In this document: piece after piece, positions 34,809 through 43,796 of the stretch
Layout: every line of letters begins with the position of its first letter
How positions within the stretch are numbered: the stretch's first letter is position 1
From: Nostoc linckia NIES-25
GTDB taxonomy: Bacteria > Cyanobacteriota > Cyanobacteriia > Cyanobacteriales > Nostocaceae
Direction of reading: 5' to 3'
Assembly: GCF_002368035.1 (NCBI RefSeq)
Contig: NZ_AP018222.1
Span: 3,016,534-3,080,533, forward strand
Length of the DNA stretch: 64,000 nt
Notes under the pieces: model-generated
The model's input: only the letters and a program-made list of their open reading frames with translations
What the model was told of the DNA's origin: nothing
Databases searched by the model: none
Made by a program: the position numbers and the translations under genes

Positions 34809-36512
34809 ATGGAAACACTGCTAAACGACCGCTATCGAGTTATTCGGACTTTAGGAAGCGGTGGGTTTGGTGAGACTTTCTTAGCGGAAGATAGCCAAAT
34901 GCCTTCCAACCGCCGTTGTGTAATTAAACAGCTAAGACCAATTCAAAACAACCCGCAGATTTATCAGTTAGTACAAGAAAGATTTCAGCGGGAAGCGGCA
35001 ATTTTAGAAGATTTAGGCGGTACAAGTAACCAAATTCCCACCTTGTATGCTTATTTTCAGTCAAATGGACAATTTTACTTGGTTCAAGAGTGGATAGAAG
35101 GTGATACCTTAACAGCTAAAGTCCAAGAACAAGGCTTATTAAGTGAAAGCGCCGTCAGAGAAATATTAATAAATTTATTACCAGTACTAGAACAAGTACA
35201 CAATCAGCGGATTGTCCATCGAGATATCAAGCCAGATAACATCATTTTGCGCCATCGAGACCATAAAGCGGTGCTAATTGATTTCGGCGCTGTCCGCGAA
35301 TCGATGGGAACAGTGGTGAATTCCCAAGGATTACCTACGAGTTCGATTGTCATTGGTACGCCGGGATATATGCCAAGCGAACAAGCCGCAGGTAGACCAG
35401 TTTATTCAAGCGATTTATACAGTTTGGGAATGACAGCAATTTATCTTCTCACTGGAAAACAACCACAAGAATTAGAGACAGATTCGCGTACTGGAGAAAT
35501 TGTTTGGCACAGACATGCTTTGAGTATTAGTCCTACATTAGCAGGGGTAATAGATCGAGCGATCGCCTACCATCCACGCGATCGCTTTGCCACAGCCAGA
35601 GAAATGCTAGACGCCTTACAATTTGGGCAAGTAGCACCAACAGTACCTTATAATCAACCTCCAGTAGCACCAACAGTACCTTATAATCAACCGCCAGTAG
35701 CGCCAACAGTACCTTATAATCAACCACCACTAGTCAACGCACAACCTCCTGCAACACTACAAAATACAGTTGCTGTCAGTCCAGGTTCTAGCAGTCAACC
35801 TACCCATCAAAATACTGGAAACAAGAGTGGACAAAAAGGAATCCTTCTCGGTTTTTTAATTGCCGGTGGTTTAATTGGTAGTTCTATTGTTATTGGTTTT
35901 GCTCTTAATAAATCAAATCAACCAATAGCAGATACGCCTTCATCAACTGAACTTTCAACAAATAGTAATGACAAAAATGTCCCCCCATCGGTAAGTTCTC
36001 CACAGCCTGTTGATACTCCAGTTGCACAACAAACTACACCATCTGTTCAAGAACCCGTTGATTCTCCAGTTGCACAACAAACTACACCATCTGTTCAAGA
36101 ACCTGTAGATTCTCCAGTTGCACAACAAACTACGCCTCCTATTCAACAGCAGCCTAGTTCGACACAACAGCAAATTAATCGTCCCTCACCAGAAGAAGCA
36201 GTAGAAGGCTATTACCAAACTATTAATAATGGCGAATATCAACAGGCGTGGGATTTGTTATCTCCTAGCTATCAAAATAATCAACGTCTTCACCCCAAAG
36301 GTTATCTTTCTTATATTGATTGGTGGGGAGGACAAGTAGAAAACGTAGATGTTGAACAAGTGAGTTTAATAGAAAATAATTCAGAAACAGCTACGGTTAA
36401 TGCTCAATTGAGATACTTACTTAAAAATGGCAAACAATCATCTAGTTCTGTGCGTTTCTTTCTTTTATGGGATGAGGGAAATAATAAATGGATTATAACT
36501 GGTGCTAAATAA
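34809..36512 (+). CDS. Membrane Ser/Thr protein kinase with C-terminal extracytoplasmic domain
   Basis: 567 residues. Kinase domain (1-270): glycine loop GSGGFGETF, Lys in CVIKQL, catalytic HRDIKPDN, DFGAV, GTPGYMPSEQ. Three VAPTVPYNQPP repeats follow (33-bp DNA units at 35631, 35664, 35697), then one membrane helix (GILLGFLIAGGLIGSSIVIGF), three SPVAQQTTP-type repeats (48-bp units at 36009, 36057, 36105) and an NTF2/ARC6-like C-terminal domain (AVEGYYQTINNGEYQQAWDLL, abridged). It is paralogous to the kinase at 39228 and convergent with the FHA-domain ABC transporter, a plausible phospho-threonine reader. Confidence 0.93.
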   Translation: METLLNDRYRVIRTLGSGGFGETFLAEDSQMPSNRRCVIKQLRPIQNNPQIYQLVQERFQREAAILEDLGGTSNQIPTLYAYFQSNGQFYLVQEWIEGDTLTAKVQEQGLLSESAVREILINLLPVLEQVHNQRIVHRDIKPDNIILRHRDHKAVLIDFGAVRESMGTVVNSQGLPTSSIVIGTPGYMPSEQAAGRPVYSSDLYSLGMTAIYLLTGKQPQELETDSRTGEIVWHRHALSISPTLAGVIDRAIAYHPRDRFATAREMLDALQFGQVAPTVPYNQPPVAPTVPYNQPPVAPTVPYNQPPLVNAQPPATLQNTVAVSPGSSSQPTHQNTGNKSGQKGILLGFLIAGGLIGSSIVIGFALNKSNQPIADTPSSTELSTNSNDKNVPPSVSSPQPVDTPVAQQTTPSVQEPVDSPVAQQTTPSVQEPVDSPVAQQTTPPIQQQPSSTQQQINRPSPEEAVEGYYQTINNGEYQQAWDLLSPSYQNNQRLHPKGYLSYIDWWGGQVENVDVEQVSLIENNSETATVNAQLRYLLKNGKQSSSSVRFFLLWDEGNNKWIITGAK

Positions 36513-36514
36513 CC

Positions 36515-36539
36515 AGAGACGCGATAAATCGCCGTCTCT
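36515..36539. terminator. Hairpin between convergent kinase and ABC genes
   Basis: AGAGACGCGAT and ATCGCCGTCTCT pair with one bulged base around AA. It lies in the 52-base gap between converging stop codons and could serve both strands. Confidence 0.55.
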
Positions 36540-36564
36540 ACAATAATCATTCCTGATTGTTTGT

Positions 36565-38928
36565 TCAAAAAATATCTTTTCGCTTTTGCAAATAAAATGT
36601 CATAGTTAAATAAATAAATGCGTGGAGACATAAAATACTCCAATTCAAACTCAAATTAGACCATGTTGCTTCATAAACAGGTGTTGGTTCAAATGGTTGG
36701 GGAAGTGTACTACCGTCAGGTAGTTTAATCGGTTCGGGAACCAACTGATTGAGATTAACCAAAGTACCGTAAGCACCCACTGACCAACGACTCAGCATTA
36801 ACCAAGAAACTTTACTCGCAATACCTTCCATTTTGAACAAAACGCCAGAAAAGATAAATTGAGGAAGCAACAACAAGGGTAAAGCACTATTAGCTTGACT
36901 AGTATTTTTGACAAATGCCGAAACAAATAAACCCAGACTAAAACTAGTTACAAGTGTCAAAAATGTAGTAATAATTAATCCCGATTGCCAAGAAATTAAT
37001 TCTGGTTGTGGGGATTTAAAAAAGAGGAAAATCACCGCTGTCATTAACAGAGTTTGCAATCCTGCTAAAACTGAAAGAATAGCGACTTTAGAAGCAAGAT
37101 AAGCAAATAAACCCAAATTGACCAGCCGTTCTCGCAGGTAAATCGCTGACTCTTTCACAATTTCTTGTAATGAGCTAGAAAGTCCTACCCATAACGCAGC
37201 ACAAGTAAATACAAATAAGACACGCAAAGCTAAAGGCGCAAGAGTCGGATCTGGTTGTTCTCCTAACACTAAAGGGTCTTGATTCCCGATAGCAAATGTC
37301 ATTAAACTAATACTAATGGGTGCTGTTAAAAGTGCTAAAGCAAGATTCACGCGATCGCGCTTTTGAATTTGAAAGTAACGTTTGGCTAAAATCTTAAACT
37401 GTTCCCAAAAAGAAATGCCATGACTGTGATTATTGACAATATTTGACTCTCGTAATTGAGTGCCAGAATTGAGACGATTATCGATATAGCGTCGATAATC
37501 ATCCGATCGCCGAAACTTGTTAGCTTGGTCGATGATGTTTTCTGGTTTTTCTAGCTGATTATAAATGTCAGCAAAATCATCTCTAACGCCGAAAAACTGT
37601 AAACATTCATTAGCAGGGCCAAAATAACATAGCTTTCCTCCTCGACCGAGAAAAACAACGCGATCGCACAATTTAATATTCGTCGTTGCATGAGTCACCA
37701 AAATAACCGTCCGTCCCTGATCGGCTAATTTGCGTAACAGCTGCATCATCTTTTTATCCAATCCCGGATCGAGTCCAGAAGTTGGTTCATCTAAGAAAAA
37801 TAACTTTGGATCGGCTAGTAATTCCACCCCAATACTTACCCGCTTCCGCTGTCCTCCACTCAGTTCAGACACCTTAGCATCCCGACGATGGGACATTTCT
37901 ACATCTTGTAAAGTCTTTTCCACCACCTGAGTCACATCAATATCCGGCGGTAGTCGCAACTTGGCTGCGTAGGTGAGAACTTCAGACACGGTGAGTTCTT
38001 GGTGAATAATATCGTCTTGGGGTACATAACCAATGTGCGTGCGGTACATGTTGAAATTGTTCCGCAAATTTTCCCCATTTAAATAGACTACACCTTGGGT
38101 TGTTTGCTCAACTCCTAATAACGTCCGCATCAAAGTTGACTTACCAGCACCACTTCCTCCCACCAAAGCGACAAATTGTCCGGGTTCAATGGGTATCGAA
38201 ATATCATCCAATCGCCGCTTGTCTCGATCTTGGATTACTAGATTGCAAGCATCCAAGCGAATTTTATTTCCGCGATCGAGCATTTGTAACTCATCGCCAC
38301 GCAGCACCAGTGTAAATGGCCCGATGCGAATTGTTGCTCCTGCTGACAATACAGCAGTACCATTGACTTTTTGCCCATTAACAAAAACACCATTAGTACT
38401 GTAGTCGCGCAAAATATAACGCCCTTGAGCGTCAGTATCAATTGTGGCGTGGCGGCGAGAAACAGTAGGCGCTTCTAGAGGTAAAGTAGCGTTGACATCG
38501 CGGCCTAGTAAAACTGACCGATTTTTCAGAGAAATCCTTTGTAATTGCTGTGTATTGTTAGCTGAAGGTTGGGTCGGATTATAGTATGTGAGTATTACCT
38601 GGTCTTGAGAGTTCTCACCTATGCGGATTTCTGTGCCGTTTTTGAGACTATAGCCATCTGGAGTTATGCGGTTCTGATTGATATAAAGCCCATTGGTGCT
38701 GGGTTTGACACCATCTCCGTCATAAATCCGATAGTCTTCACCATCTTTGCGTAACAGAGCTTGATATCTGCCTACAAGTTGCCAATCTATAGGGACAACT
38801 AGATCGGCAAAAGCGCGATCGCGCCCCAATATATGTTGTTGCTCCTTAAGTTCAAAATATAAGATTATCCCTTTATTTTCTAGTTTTAAATAAGAATTTA
38901 CATTTGTACTATTTATGCCTGCACTCAT
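36565..38928 (-). CDS. ABCG-type ABC transporter with two N-terminal FHA domains
   Basis: 787 residues. FHA 1 (about 20-110) keeps the GRD and NGLYIN motifs but has VGRYQA where SRxHA is expected. FHA 2 (about 130-210) is complete: LLGRDVNATLP, VSRRHATID, STNGVFVNG. The ABC ATPase (about 225-450) has GGSGAGKST, LSGGQRKR and FFLDEPTSGLDPG. The C-terminal half is an ABC-2 permease with six helices, including FTCAALWVGLSSSLQEIVKES. FHA domains bind phosphothreonine, so activity is probably tuned by a Ser/Thr kinase; kinases lie on both sides. Substrate unknown. Confidence 0.93.
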   Translation of the reverse strand: MSAGINSTNVNSYLKLENKGIILYFELKEQQHILGRDRAFADLVVPIDWQLVGRYQALLRKDGEDYRIYDGDGVKPSTNGLYINQNRITPDGYSLKNGTEIRIGENSQDQVILTYYNPTQPSANNTQQLQRISLKNRSVLLGRDVNATLPLEAPTVSRRHATIDTDAQGRYILRDYSTNGVFVNGQKVNGTAVLSAGATIRIGPFTLVLRGDELQMLDRGNKIRLDACNLVIQDRDKRRLDDISIPIEPGQFVALVGGSGAGKSTLMRTLLGVEQTTQGVVYLNGENLRNNFNMYRTHIGYVPQDDIIHQELTVSEVLTYAAKLRLPPDIDVTQVVEKTLQDVEMSHRRDAKVSELSGGQRKRVSIGVELLADPKLFFLDEPTSGLDPGLDKKMMQLLRKLADQGRTVILVTHATTNIKLCDRVVFLGRGGKLCYFGPANECLQFFGVRDDFADIYNQLEKPENIIDQANKFRRSDDYRRYIDNRLNSGTQLRESNIVNNHSHGISFWEQFKILAKRYFQIQKRDRVNLALALLTAPISISLMTFAIGNQDPLVLGEQPDPTLAPLALRVLFVFTCAALWVGLSSSLQEIVKESAIYLRERLVNLGLFAYLASKVAILSVLAGLQTLLMTAVIFLFFKSPQPELISWQSGLIITTFLTLVTSFSLGLFVSAFVKNTSQANSALPLLLLPQFIFSGVLFKMEGIASKVSWLMLSRWSVGAYGTLVNLNQLVPEPIKLPDGSTLPQPFEPTPVYEATWSNLSLNWSILCLHAFIYLTMTFYLQKRKDIF

Positions 38929-39227
38929 AAACTTAAGTTGGTTTCAAAATGTTTAATTATGGATTATTAAGAGCAGGCGTACTCGCGGTACAGCACCCGC
39001 TACGAATGAAAGACCTTTTCGTCCCCTACACCCATGTTTCTTAAGAGCAGTTTACAGACGCGCTCACTGATGGAACAAAAAAATAAAATCTTCTTCCTTC
39101 TGCCTTCTACCTCCTGCCTTCTGCCTTGTTTATTAAAAGAATCTTGTCATGAGATATAGCAGGTTGAACCCAAAATAAGGAAAATATCTAAGGTACATTG
39201 AGAAAGGGCGCACGCTTGTAAATTTTC
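38929..39227. promoter_or_regulatory. Shared divergent upstream region of the ABC transporter and second kinase
   Basis: Both genes start away from this 299-base gap, so both promoters should lie here. It also contains a CTTCTGCCTT-type low-complexity run (39088-39126). No specific operator is recognised. Confidence 0.5.
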
Positions 39228-41060
39228 ATGACAACAACGCTGCTAAACAATCGCTATCAAGTTATCCAGGTCATCGGTGCTGGTGGGTTTGGCGAAACCT
39301 TCCTCGCAGAAGACACCCACATGCCTTCTCGGCGTAGCTGCGTAATTAAGCAACTCAAACCGATAACTAATAATGACCCGCAAACCTACCAAATAATCCA
39401 AGAACGGTTTAAGAGAGAAGCAGCAACCTTAGAGTATTTGGGTGAAAGTTGTAACCAAATTCCCAAACTCTACGCTTATTTTTCGGAGAATGGGCAATTT
39501 TACCTCGTCCAAGAATGGATTCACGGCCAAACTCTGACAAAAATTATTGAAGCCAAAGGATTTGAGAGTGAAACTGCTGTTCGGGAGATCCTCTTGAGTC
39601 TGCTGCCAGTTTTGGATTATGTCCACAGCAAAGGCATCATTCACCGGGATATCAAACCTGAGAACATAATTATCCGTTCTGTTGATGGCAAGCCAGTTTT
39701 AATTGATTTTGGTGCAGTTAAAGAAACAATACGTTCTGTGGTGACTTCCCCAGGACACCCCACGCGATCGCTTGTCATTGGTACCCCTGGATATATGCCC
39801 AGCGAACAAGCCGTTGGGCGTCCAGTTTACGCCACAGATATCTACAGCTTGGGCTTAACAGCAATTTATCTGTTGACTGGCAAACACCCGCAAGAACTAC
39901 TAACTGATTTGCAAACTGGCGAAATCCTTTGGCAGCAGCATACGCCTCATGTCTCTGCCCAATTGGCTGCTGTACTCAATCAGGCAATAAAACCTCATGC
40001 AGGCGATCGCTTCAGTACTGCTAGTAAAATGCTATATGCATTGCAGTCTGCTAGTTATATTTCGCCACAGCCACCTACAACTGCTAACACAATCAGCTTA
40101 TCCCCCCCTGCGAAATCAAATCGACAAACAGAAGCGATATCTTCTCCCCAAAAAACTCCAATAATTAATGGATCTTCTAAGCCTAGAAACTGGCAAAAAC
40201 CTGCTGTGATTCTTGGTAGTTTGCTGGTAGGCGGCTTAATTGGTGCAGTTGCAATTTCTGGCATGACTCGCCAGCAACAACTACAGACAACCACTGCCAC
40301 AAGTCCTACTCCATCACCAGAATCTCAACCCACTCCTAAATTTACCAATCCACCAGTTTCTTCTGAGCCTTCTCCAGCCCCAGTTTTACCCACCTCACCA
40401 CCACAGCCAGAAGTAACTCCTGAATCCATACCAACTTTTAATCCCCCAGTTGCATCTAGGCCAGAGCCAGAAAACGAGCCTGTAATTTTAGAGACTCCAA
40501 CAGCAGTAGCAACATCAACACCACAGCCAGAACCAGAAAATCAGGTTCCGGTTTCCACACCAGAAGTGCGTTCCACACCACAAAAAAAGCCGCGAAGTAA
40601 ATTAGCCGCAACTGCCAGCAAGCAAGACGTTCCCGCATTTCCCACAGGTACATCCAGAAATGTTGTAGAAGCTACCCTCGGCAAACCAAGGAAAGATTTA
40701 AGAGGCGCGTGGGGTAATACCCGCGCTGTTGTTTACAAACTTGTGCCAAACAAAATAGACCTTGGCTACTTATTCGATCGCAATTCTCAAGCACTGCGCC
40801 AAACCGAGGTATCTTTTGCCGATTCCGTAGAACCACAGCTAATGGAGTCTACTCTAAATCGACTTTTGAACGGCCAAGCCAGTGAAGAGATTAAGCAGGG
40901 GCTTAAACAGGTACAGCAGGGCCAGTCTGATAATTTTAGTTTCAGAAATGGCTCAGTTAAGGGCCAGATTATTCGCCAAGAATGTAATTTTATTTACATT
41001 AGTATTTGGGATGAAGATTTACATGATTTTGTAAATCCATCTACAGGTAAAAAATGTTAA
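39228..41060 (+). CDS. Membrane Ser/Thr protein kinase with Pro-rich linker
   Basis: 610 residues. Kinase domain (1-270): GAGGFGETF, CVIKQLKP, HRDIKPEN, DFGAV, GTPGYMPSEQ, closely similar in order and wording to the kinase at 34809. Then a membrane helix (PAVILGSLLVGGLIGAVAI), a ~110-residue Pro/Thr/Glu linker, and a C-terminal domain (FPTGTSRNVVEATLGKPRKDL, RAVVYKLVPNKIDLGYLFD, abridged) found on other cyanobacterial kinases and unlike the other paralogue's sensor. It is divergent from the FHA transporter. Confidence 0.93.
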   Translation: MTTTLLNNRYQVIQVIGAGGFGETFLAEDTHMPSRRSCVIKQLKPITNNDPQTYQIIQERFKREAATLEYLGESCNQIPKLYAYFSENGQFYLVQEWIHGQTLTKIIEAKGFESETAVREILLSLLPVLDYVHSKGIIHRDIKPENIIIRSVDGKPVLIDFGAVKETIRSVVTSPGHPTRSLVIGTPGYMPSEQAVGRPVYATDIYSLGLTAIYLLTGKHPQELLTDLQTGEILWQQHTPHVSAQLAAVLNQAIKPHAGDRFSTASKMLYALQSASYISPQPPTTANTISLSPPAKSNRQTEAISSPQKTPIINGSSKPRNWQKPAVILGSLLVGGLIGAVAISGMTRQQQLQTTTATSPTPSPESQPTPKFTNPPVSSEPSPAPVLPTSPPQPEVTPESIPTFNPPVASRPEPENEPVILETPTAVATSTPQPEPENQVPVSTPEVRSTPQKKPRSKLAATASKQDVPAFPTGTSRNVVEATLGKPRKDLRGAWGNTRAVVYKLVPNKIDLGYLFDRNSQALRQTEVSFADSVEPQLMESTLNRLLNGQASEEIKQGLKQVQQGQSDNFSFRNGSVKGQIIRQECNFIYISIWDEDLHDFVNPSTGKKC

Positions 41061-41404
41061 TTCTCAATTAAATTTTTGTATCCTATAAGACAGATACAAT
41101 ATTCAACATCAGAGTGAAAAACCCAGTTTTTTGAGCAAAAATTAACACAATTTCGGTCGTCTTAAACACAAAAGGTAGGTTTTTAAGATTAGTAAATTTG
41201 TGTTCTCAATTTTGGGAATAAACTCATAAAACTCTGTCTTTACCATGCCCAATGCCCACTCTCAATTCTGAGTCATCATAAAGTTATAAATACCATTATT
41301 AAGTTTTTAATAATACTTGTCTCAGCTTCCACATTCATGTCGTAAAGTGCAATCGAAATTGTGTAATCTGAAAACAGCTAAGCTAATGATTCTATTGAGG
41401 TCTG
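41061..41404. other. Spacer without recognised features
   Basis: AT-rich 344 bases after the kinase; no gene, hairpin with T run or repeat array stands out. Confidence 0.5.
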
Positions 41405-41617
41405 ATGACTCCTACAATTATGCGTCAGCTTTGGTCTGTGGTTGAAACCGCCCAAGCTAAGATCCTCTTACAACTTGATGATGCTAGCTTGGTGCAGTGG
41501 TTGGTCAAACAAACAGCAACGCAAATTTTGTTAAATTCCAACGAAACTGATTTTCTCAGCCACTACATTCAATCTCGGCTAGCACTCATACGCGATCTTG
41601 CTCACGAACGTCAGTAA
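41405..41617 (+). CDS. Small conserved protein (70 aa)
   Basis: 70 residues from ATG 41405 with GAGG five to eight bases upstream. Helical, soluble sequence (RQLWSVVETAQAKILLQLDD, WLVKQTATQILLNSNETDFL, abridged). It resembles short cyanobacterial proteins of unknown function. It is convergent with ribD, 35 bases away. Confidence 0.7.
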   Translation: MTPTIMRQLWSVVETAQAKILLQLDDASLVQWLVKQTATQILLNSNETDFLSHYIQSRLALIRDLAHERQ

Positions 41618-41652
41618 ATTTAGAATTCTGAATTCTGAATTCTCAATTCTTC

Positions 41653-42864
41653 TCACGATCGACTTGTTTGGGGAAAATAACCTTCCACTAAGCAGTCTGA
41701 GCCTATTACACGCCAACGAACGCGTTCTAAAGACAGTGCCTGAGTCATAGTAGTAAAACCTAAATCGCCGACAGGTGTAGGAGCAATGCTACCTCCAATG
41801 ATTTTTGGGGCAATAAACGCTAAGACTTTTTGCACTGCTCCCTGAGCGATCGCACTAGCAGCTAAAGTACTACCACACTCCCACAATACACTACAAAAAC
41901 CCCGTTCATATAAATATGCCATTGCTCCATCTGGTGTAAGTGATGTCAGTTCCACTACCTCCACCCCAAGTTTCCGCAACACCTCTTGAAAATCAGGGTT
42001 AGCACCCTCCTGTGTCAACACCAAAGTTGGAGCATCCGCAGTTTGCCACAGGTGGGCATTTTCCGGTAAGTTAAGACGGCGACTCATTACCACCCGCAGA
42101 GGATTATGTGCCCCTACCTGATGGCTAGTTAAATAAGGATTATCCAGTCGTACTGTATTACCGCCGACAATGACAGCATCACAAGCCGCCCGCAACTGAT
42201 GTACCTCAGTGCGGGAATCTTGGCTTGTTACCCAAGCACTGTGACCAGAGGTAGTAGCGATTTTGCCATCTAAAGTCATGGCATATTTTAAAATACCCAA
42301 AGGTCGTTTGTAGAGAATGCGATGAACAAAACCTTCATTTAGCTGACGACAAGCCTCTTCTTCTACTCCTACCAACACCTCAATCCCCGCCGCACGTAAG
42401 CGAGCAATACCTCCTCCAGCCACCAGTGGATTAGGATCGACCATACCCACTACCACCTTTGCCACCCCTGCTTTAACCAAGGCTTCCGAACAAGGGGGAG
42501 TGCGTCCGTAGTGATTGCAAGGTTCGAGGCTGACGTAGATTGTTGCCCCTTGGGCCCGAACTCCTGCTGCTTTCAAGGCAAACACTTCTGCATGAGGCTC
42601 ACCTGCACGAGGATGAAATCCTTCCCCGACAATCTCGCCATCCTTGACAATCACCGCTCCCACTAGTGGGTTTGGTGAAGTCCGCCCTAAGGCGCGGCGA
42701 GCAAGTTCCAAACACCGCAGCATCATCCGAGAGTCAAAGTCAGTTCCTACTTTTTCTTTCGGCGGTGAACCCGAATCAGTATTAGGCCGCATTAGAAATG
42801 TATTTTCTTGAGGGTAATTCGGTAGGGATGCATCCGCTTGAGCGACCACTGGGAAATTATCCAT
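41653..42864 (-). CDS. ribD: Bifunctional riboflavin deaminase/reductase RibD
   Basis: 403 residues from ATG 42864; the reading frame opens 18 codons earlier but with a weak start. The deaminase domain has the zinc motifs PHAEVFAL and EPCNHYGRTPPCSEAL, and TSPNPLVGAVIV. The reductase domain shows GILKYAMTLDGKIATTSG, DAVIVGGNTVRLDNPYLT and LWECGSTLAASAIAQG. It carries out the second and third steps of riboflavin synthesis from GTP. The ~40 residues before the deaminase domain are poorly conserved, and an ATG around residue 25 of this call could be the true start. Confidence 0.95.
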   Translation of the reverse strand: MDNFPVVAQADASLPNYPQENTFLMRPNTDSGSPPKEKVGTDFDSRMMLRCLELARRALGRTSPNPLVGAVIVKDGEIVGEGFHPRAGEPHAEVFALKAAGVRAQGATIYVSLEPCNHYGRTPPCSEALVKAGVAKVVVGMVDPNPLVAGGGIARLRAAGIEVLVGVEEEACRQLNEGFVHRILYKRPLGILKYAMTLDGKIATTSGHSAWVTSQDSRTEVHQLRAACDAVIVGGNTVRLDNPYLTSHQVGAHNPLRVVMSRRLNLPENAHLWQTADAPTLVLTQEGANPDFQEVLRKLGVEVVELTSLTPDGAMAYLYERGFCSVLWECGSTLAASAIAQGAVQKVLAFIAPKIIGGSIAPTPVGDLGFTTMTQALSLERVRWRVIGSDCLVEGYFPQTSRS

Positions 42865-43220
42865 AATTTTAGGCAACACTGTAAGTATTCTGCACACATG
42901 GGCGCAGCCTCTTGGCAAGAGAATCGCGCTTTGCTCCTGATAATTAAACAGAGTGATATCCAGGCGCTATTATTTAGCTGTTTTAACTTGCATCAGCCTG
43001 TAATATTTACATTTCACTCTAGCTTGAATCTATAACAATTCTCATTTCGATGAGGTACATAAGTATTGTGCCGCTACAACGATTTGTACTATTTTCTCAG
43101 CACTGGGCAATAACTTTAGAACTTCAGGGTTACCCAAATCACAAGTTCGGTGACTCAGGACTCAGTTTGGGATAGAGTATTGTGTGTGCCAACTTCGATC
43201 GCCACCTGATGGAGACTGCA
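42865..43220. other. Spacer between divergent ribD and thioredoxin genes
   Basis: 356 bases that should carry both promoters; no clear motif or other gene is seen. Confidence 0.45.
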
Positions 43221-43556
43221 ATGAGTAAGGCTGTAATCACCATAACTGATGCCGATTTTGAAACCGAAGTGTTAAAAGCCGAGCAGCCTGTATTAGTTTA
43301 CTTTTGGGCTTCCTGGTGCGGCCCTTGTCAATTGATGTCGCCCATGATTAACTCAGCTGCCAGTGCTTATAGCGATCGCCTCAAAGTCGTTAAAATGGAA
43401 ATTGACCCCAACCCACTTACGGTTAAACAGTACCAAGTGGAAGGAGTCCCCGCCCTCAGGCTAATTCAAGGAGAAAAACTACTAGAATCCACTGAGGGAG
43501 TCATCGGCAAAGATAAATTACTCAGCCTTTTAGCCAAGCATTTAGATACTAATTAG
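43221..43556 (+). CDS. Thioredoxin
   Basis: 111 residues from ATG 43221, preceded by GGAG; starts further upstream lack an RBS. The active site WCGPC is at residues 32-36 in VYFWASWCGPCQLMSP, and the cis-Pro region reads EGVPALRL, so Ala replaces the usual Thr after Pro. It reduces protein disulfides in the cytosol with NADPH- or ferredoxin-dependent reductases. It belongs to the thioredoxin fold with standard length; the subtype is not assigned. Confidence 0.92.
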   Translation: MSKAVITITDADFETEVLKAEQPVLVYFWASWCGPCQLMSPMINSAASAYSDRLKVVKMEIDPNPLTVKQYQVEGVPALRLIQGEKLLESTEGVIGKDKLLSLLAKHLDTN

Positions 43557-43740
43557 TCAATAGTCATTGGTCATTTGTCATTGGACAAATGACAAAACGC
43601 AAAGTTTGTTATCGGATTTCCTGTGATAGAGTAGCGATTCGCTGTGTGCGCGAACGTCTGGCTTTGCTATACCGTATTCCTACGGAGAAGCAAGCCAGCA
43701 AAAGCCTCTCCATACATAGAAGGACATAGAACTTCGTAAC

Positions 43741-43796
43741 TAATGACTAGTGACTAATGACTAACGACTAATGACTAATGACTAATGACTAATGAT
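43741..43796 (+). repeat. Heptamer array TAATGAC x8 running into a start codon
   Basis: Eight units (43741-43796), with variants TAGTGAC, TAACGAC and TAATGAT. The last unit supplies the ATG at 43792 of the aminotransferase gene. Confidence 0.95.

Noticed and set aside
35955..36173. 72-codon minus-strand ORF in the kinase linker
   Set aside because: It is a shadow of the 48-bp repeat; the kinase frame is secure on both sides.
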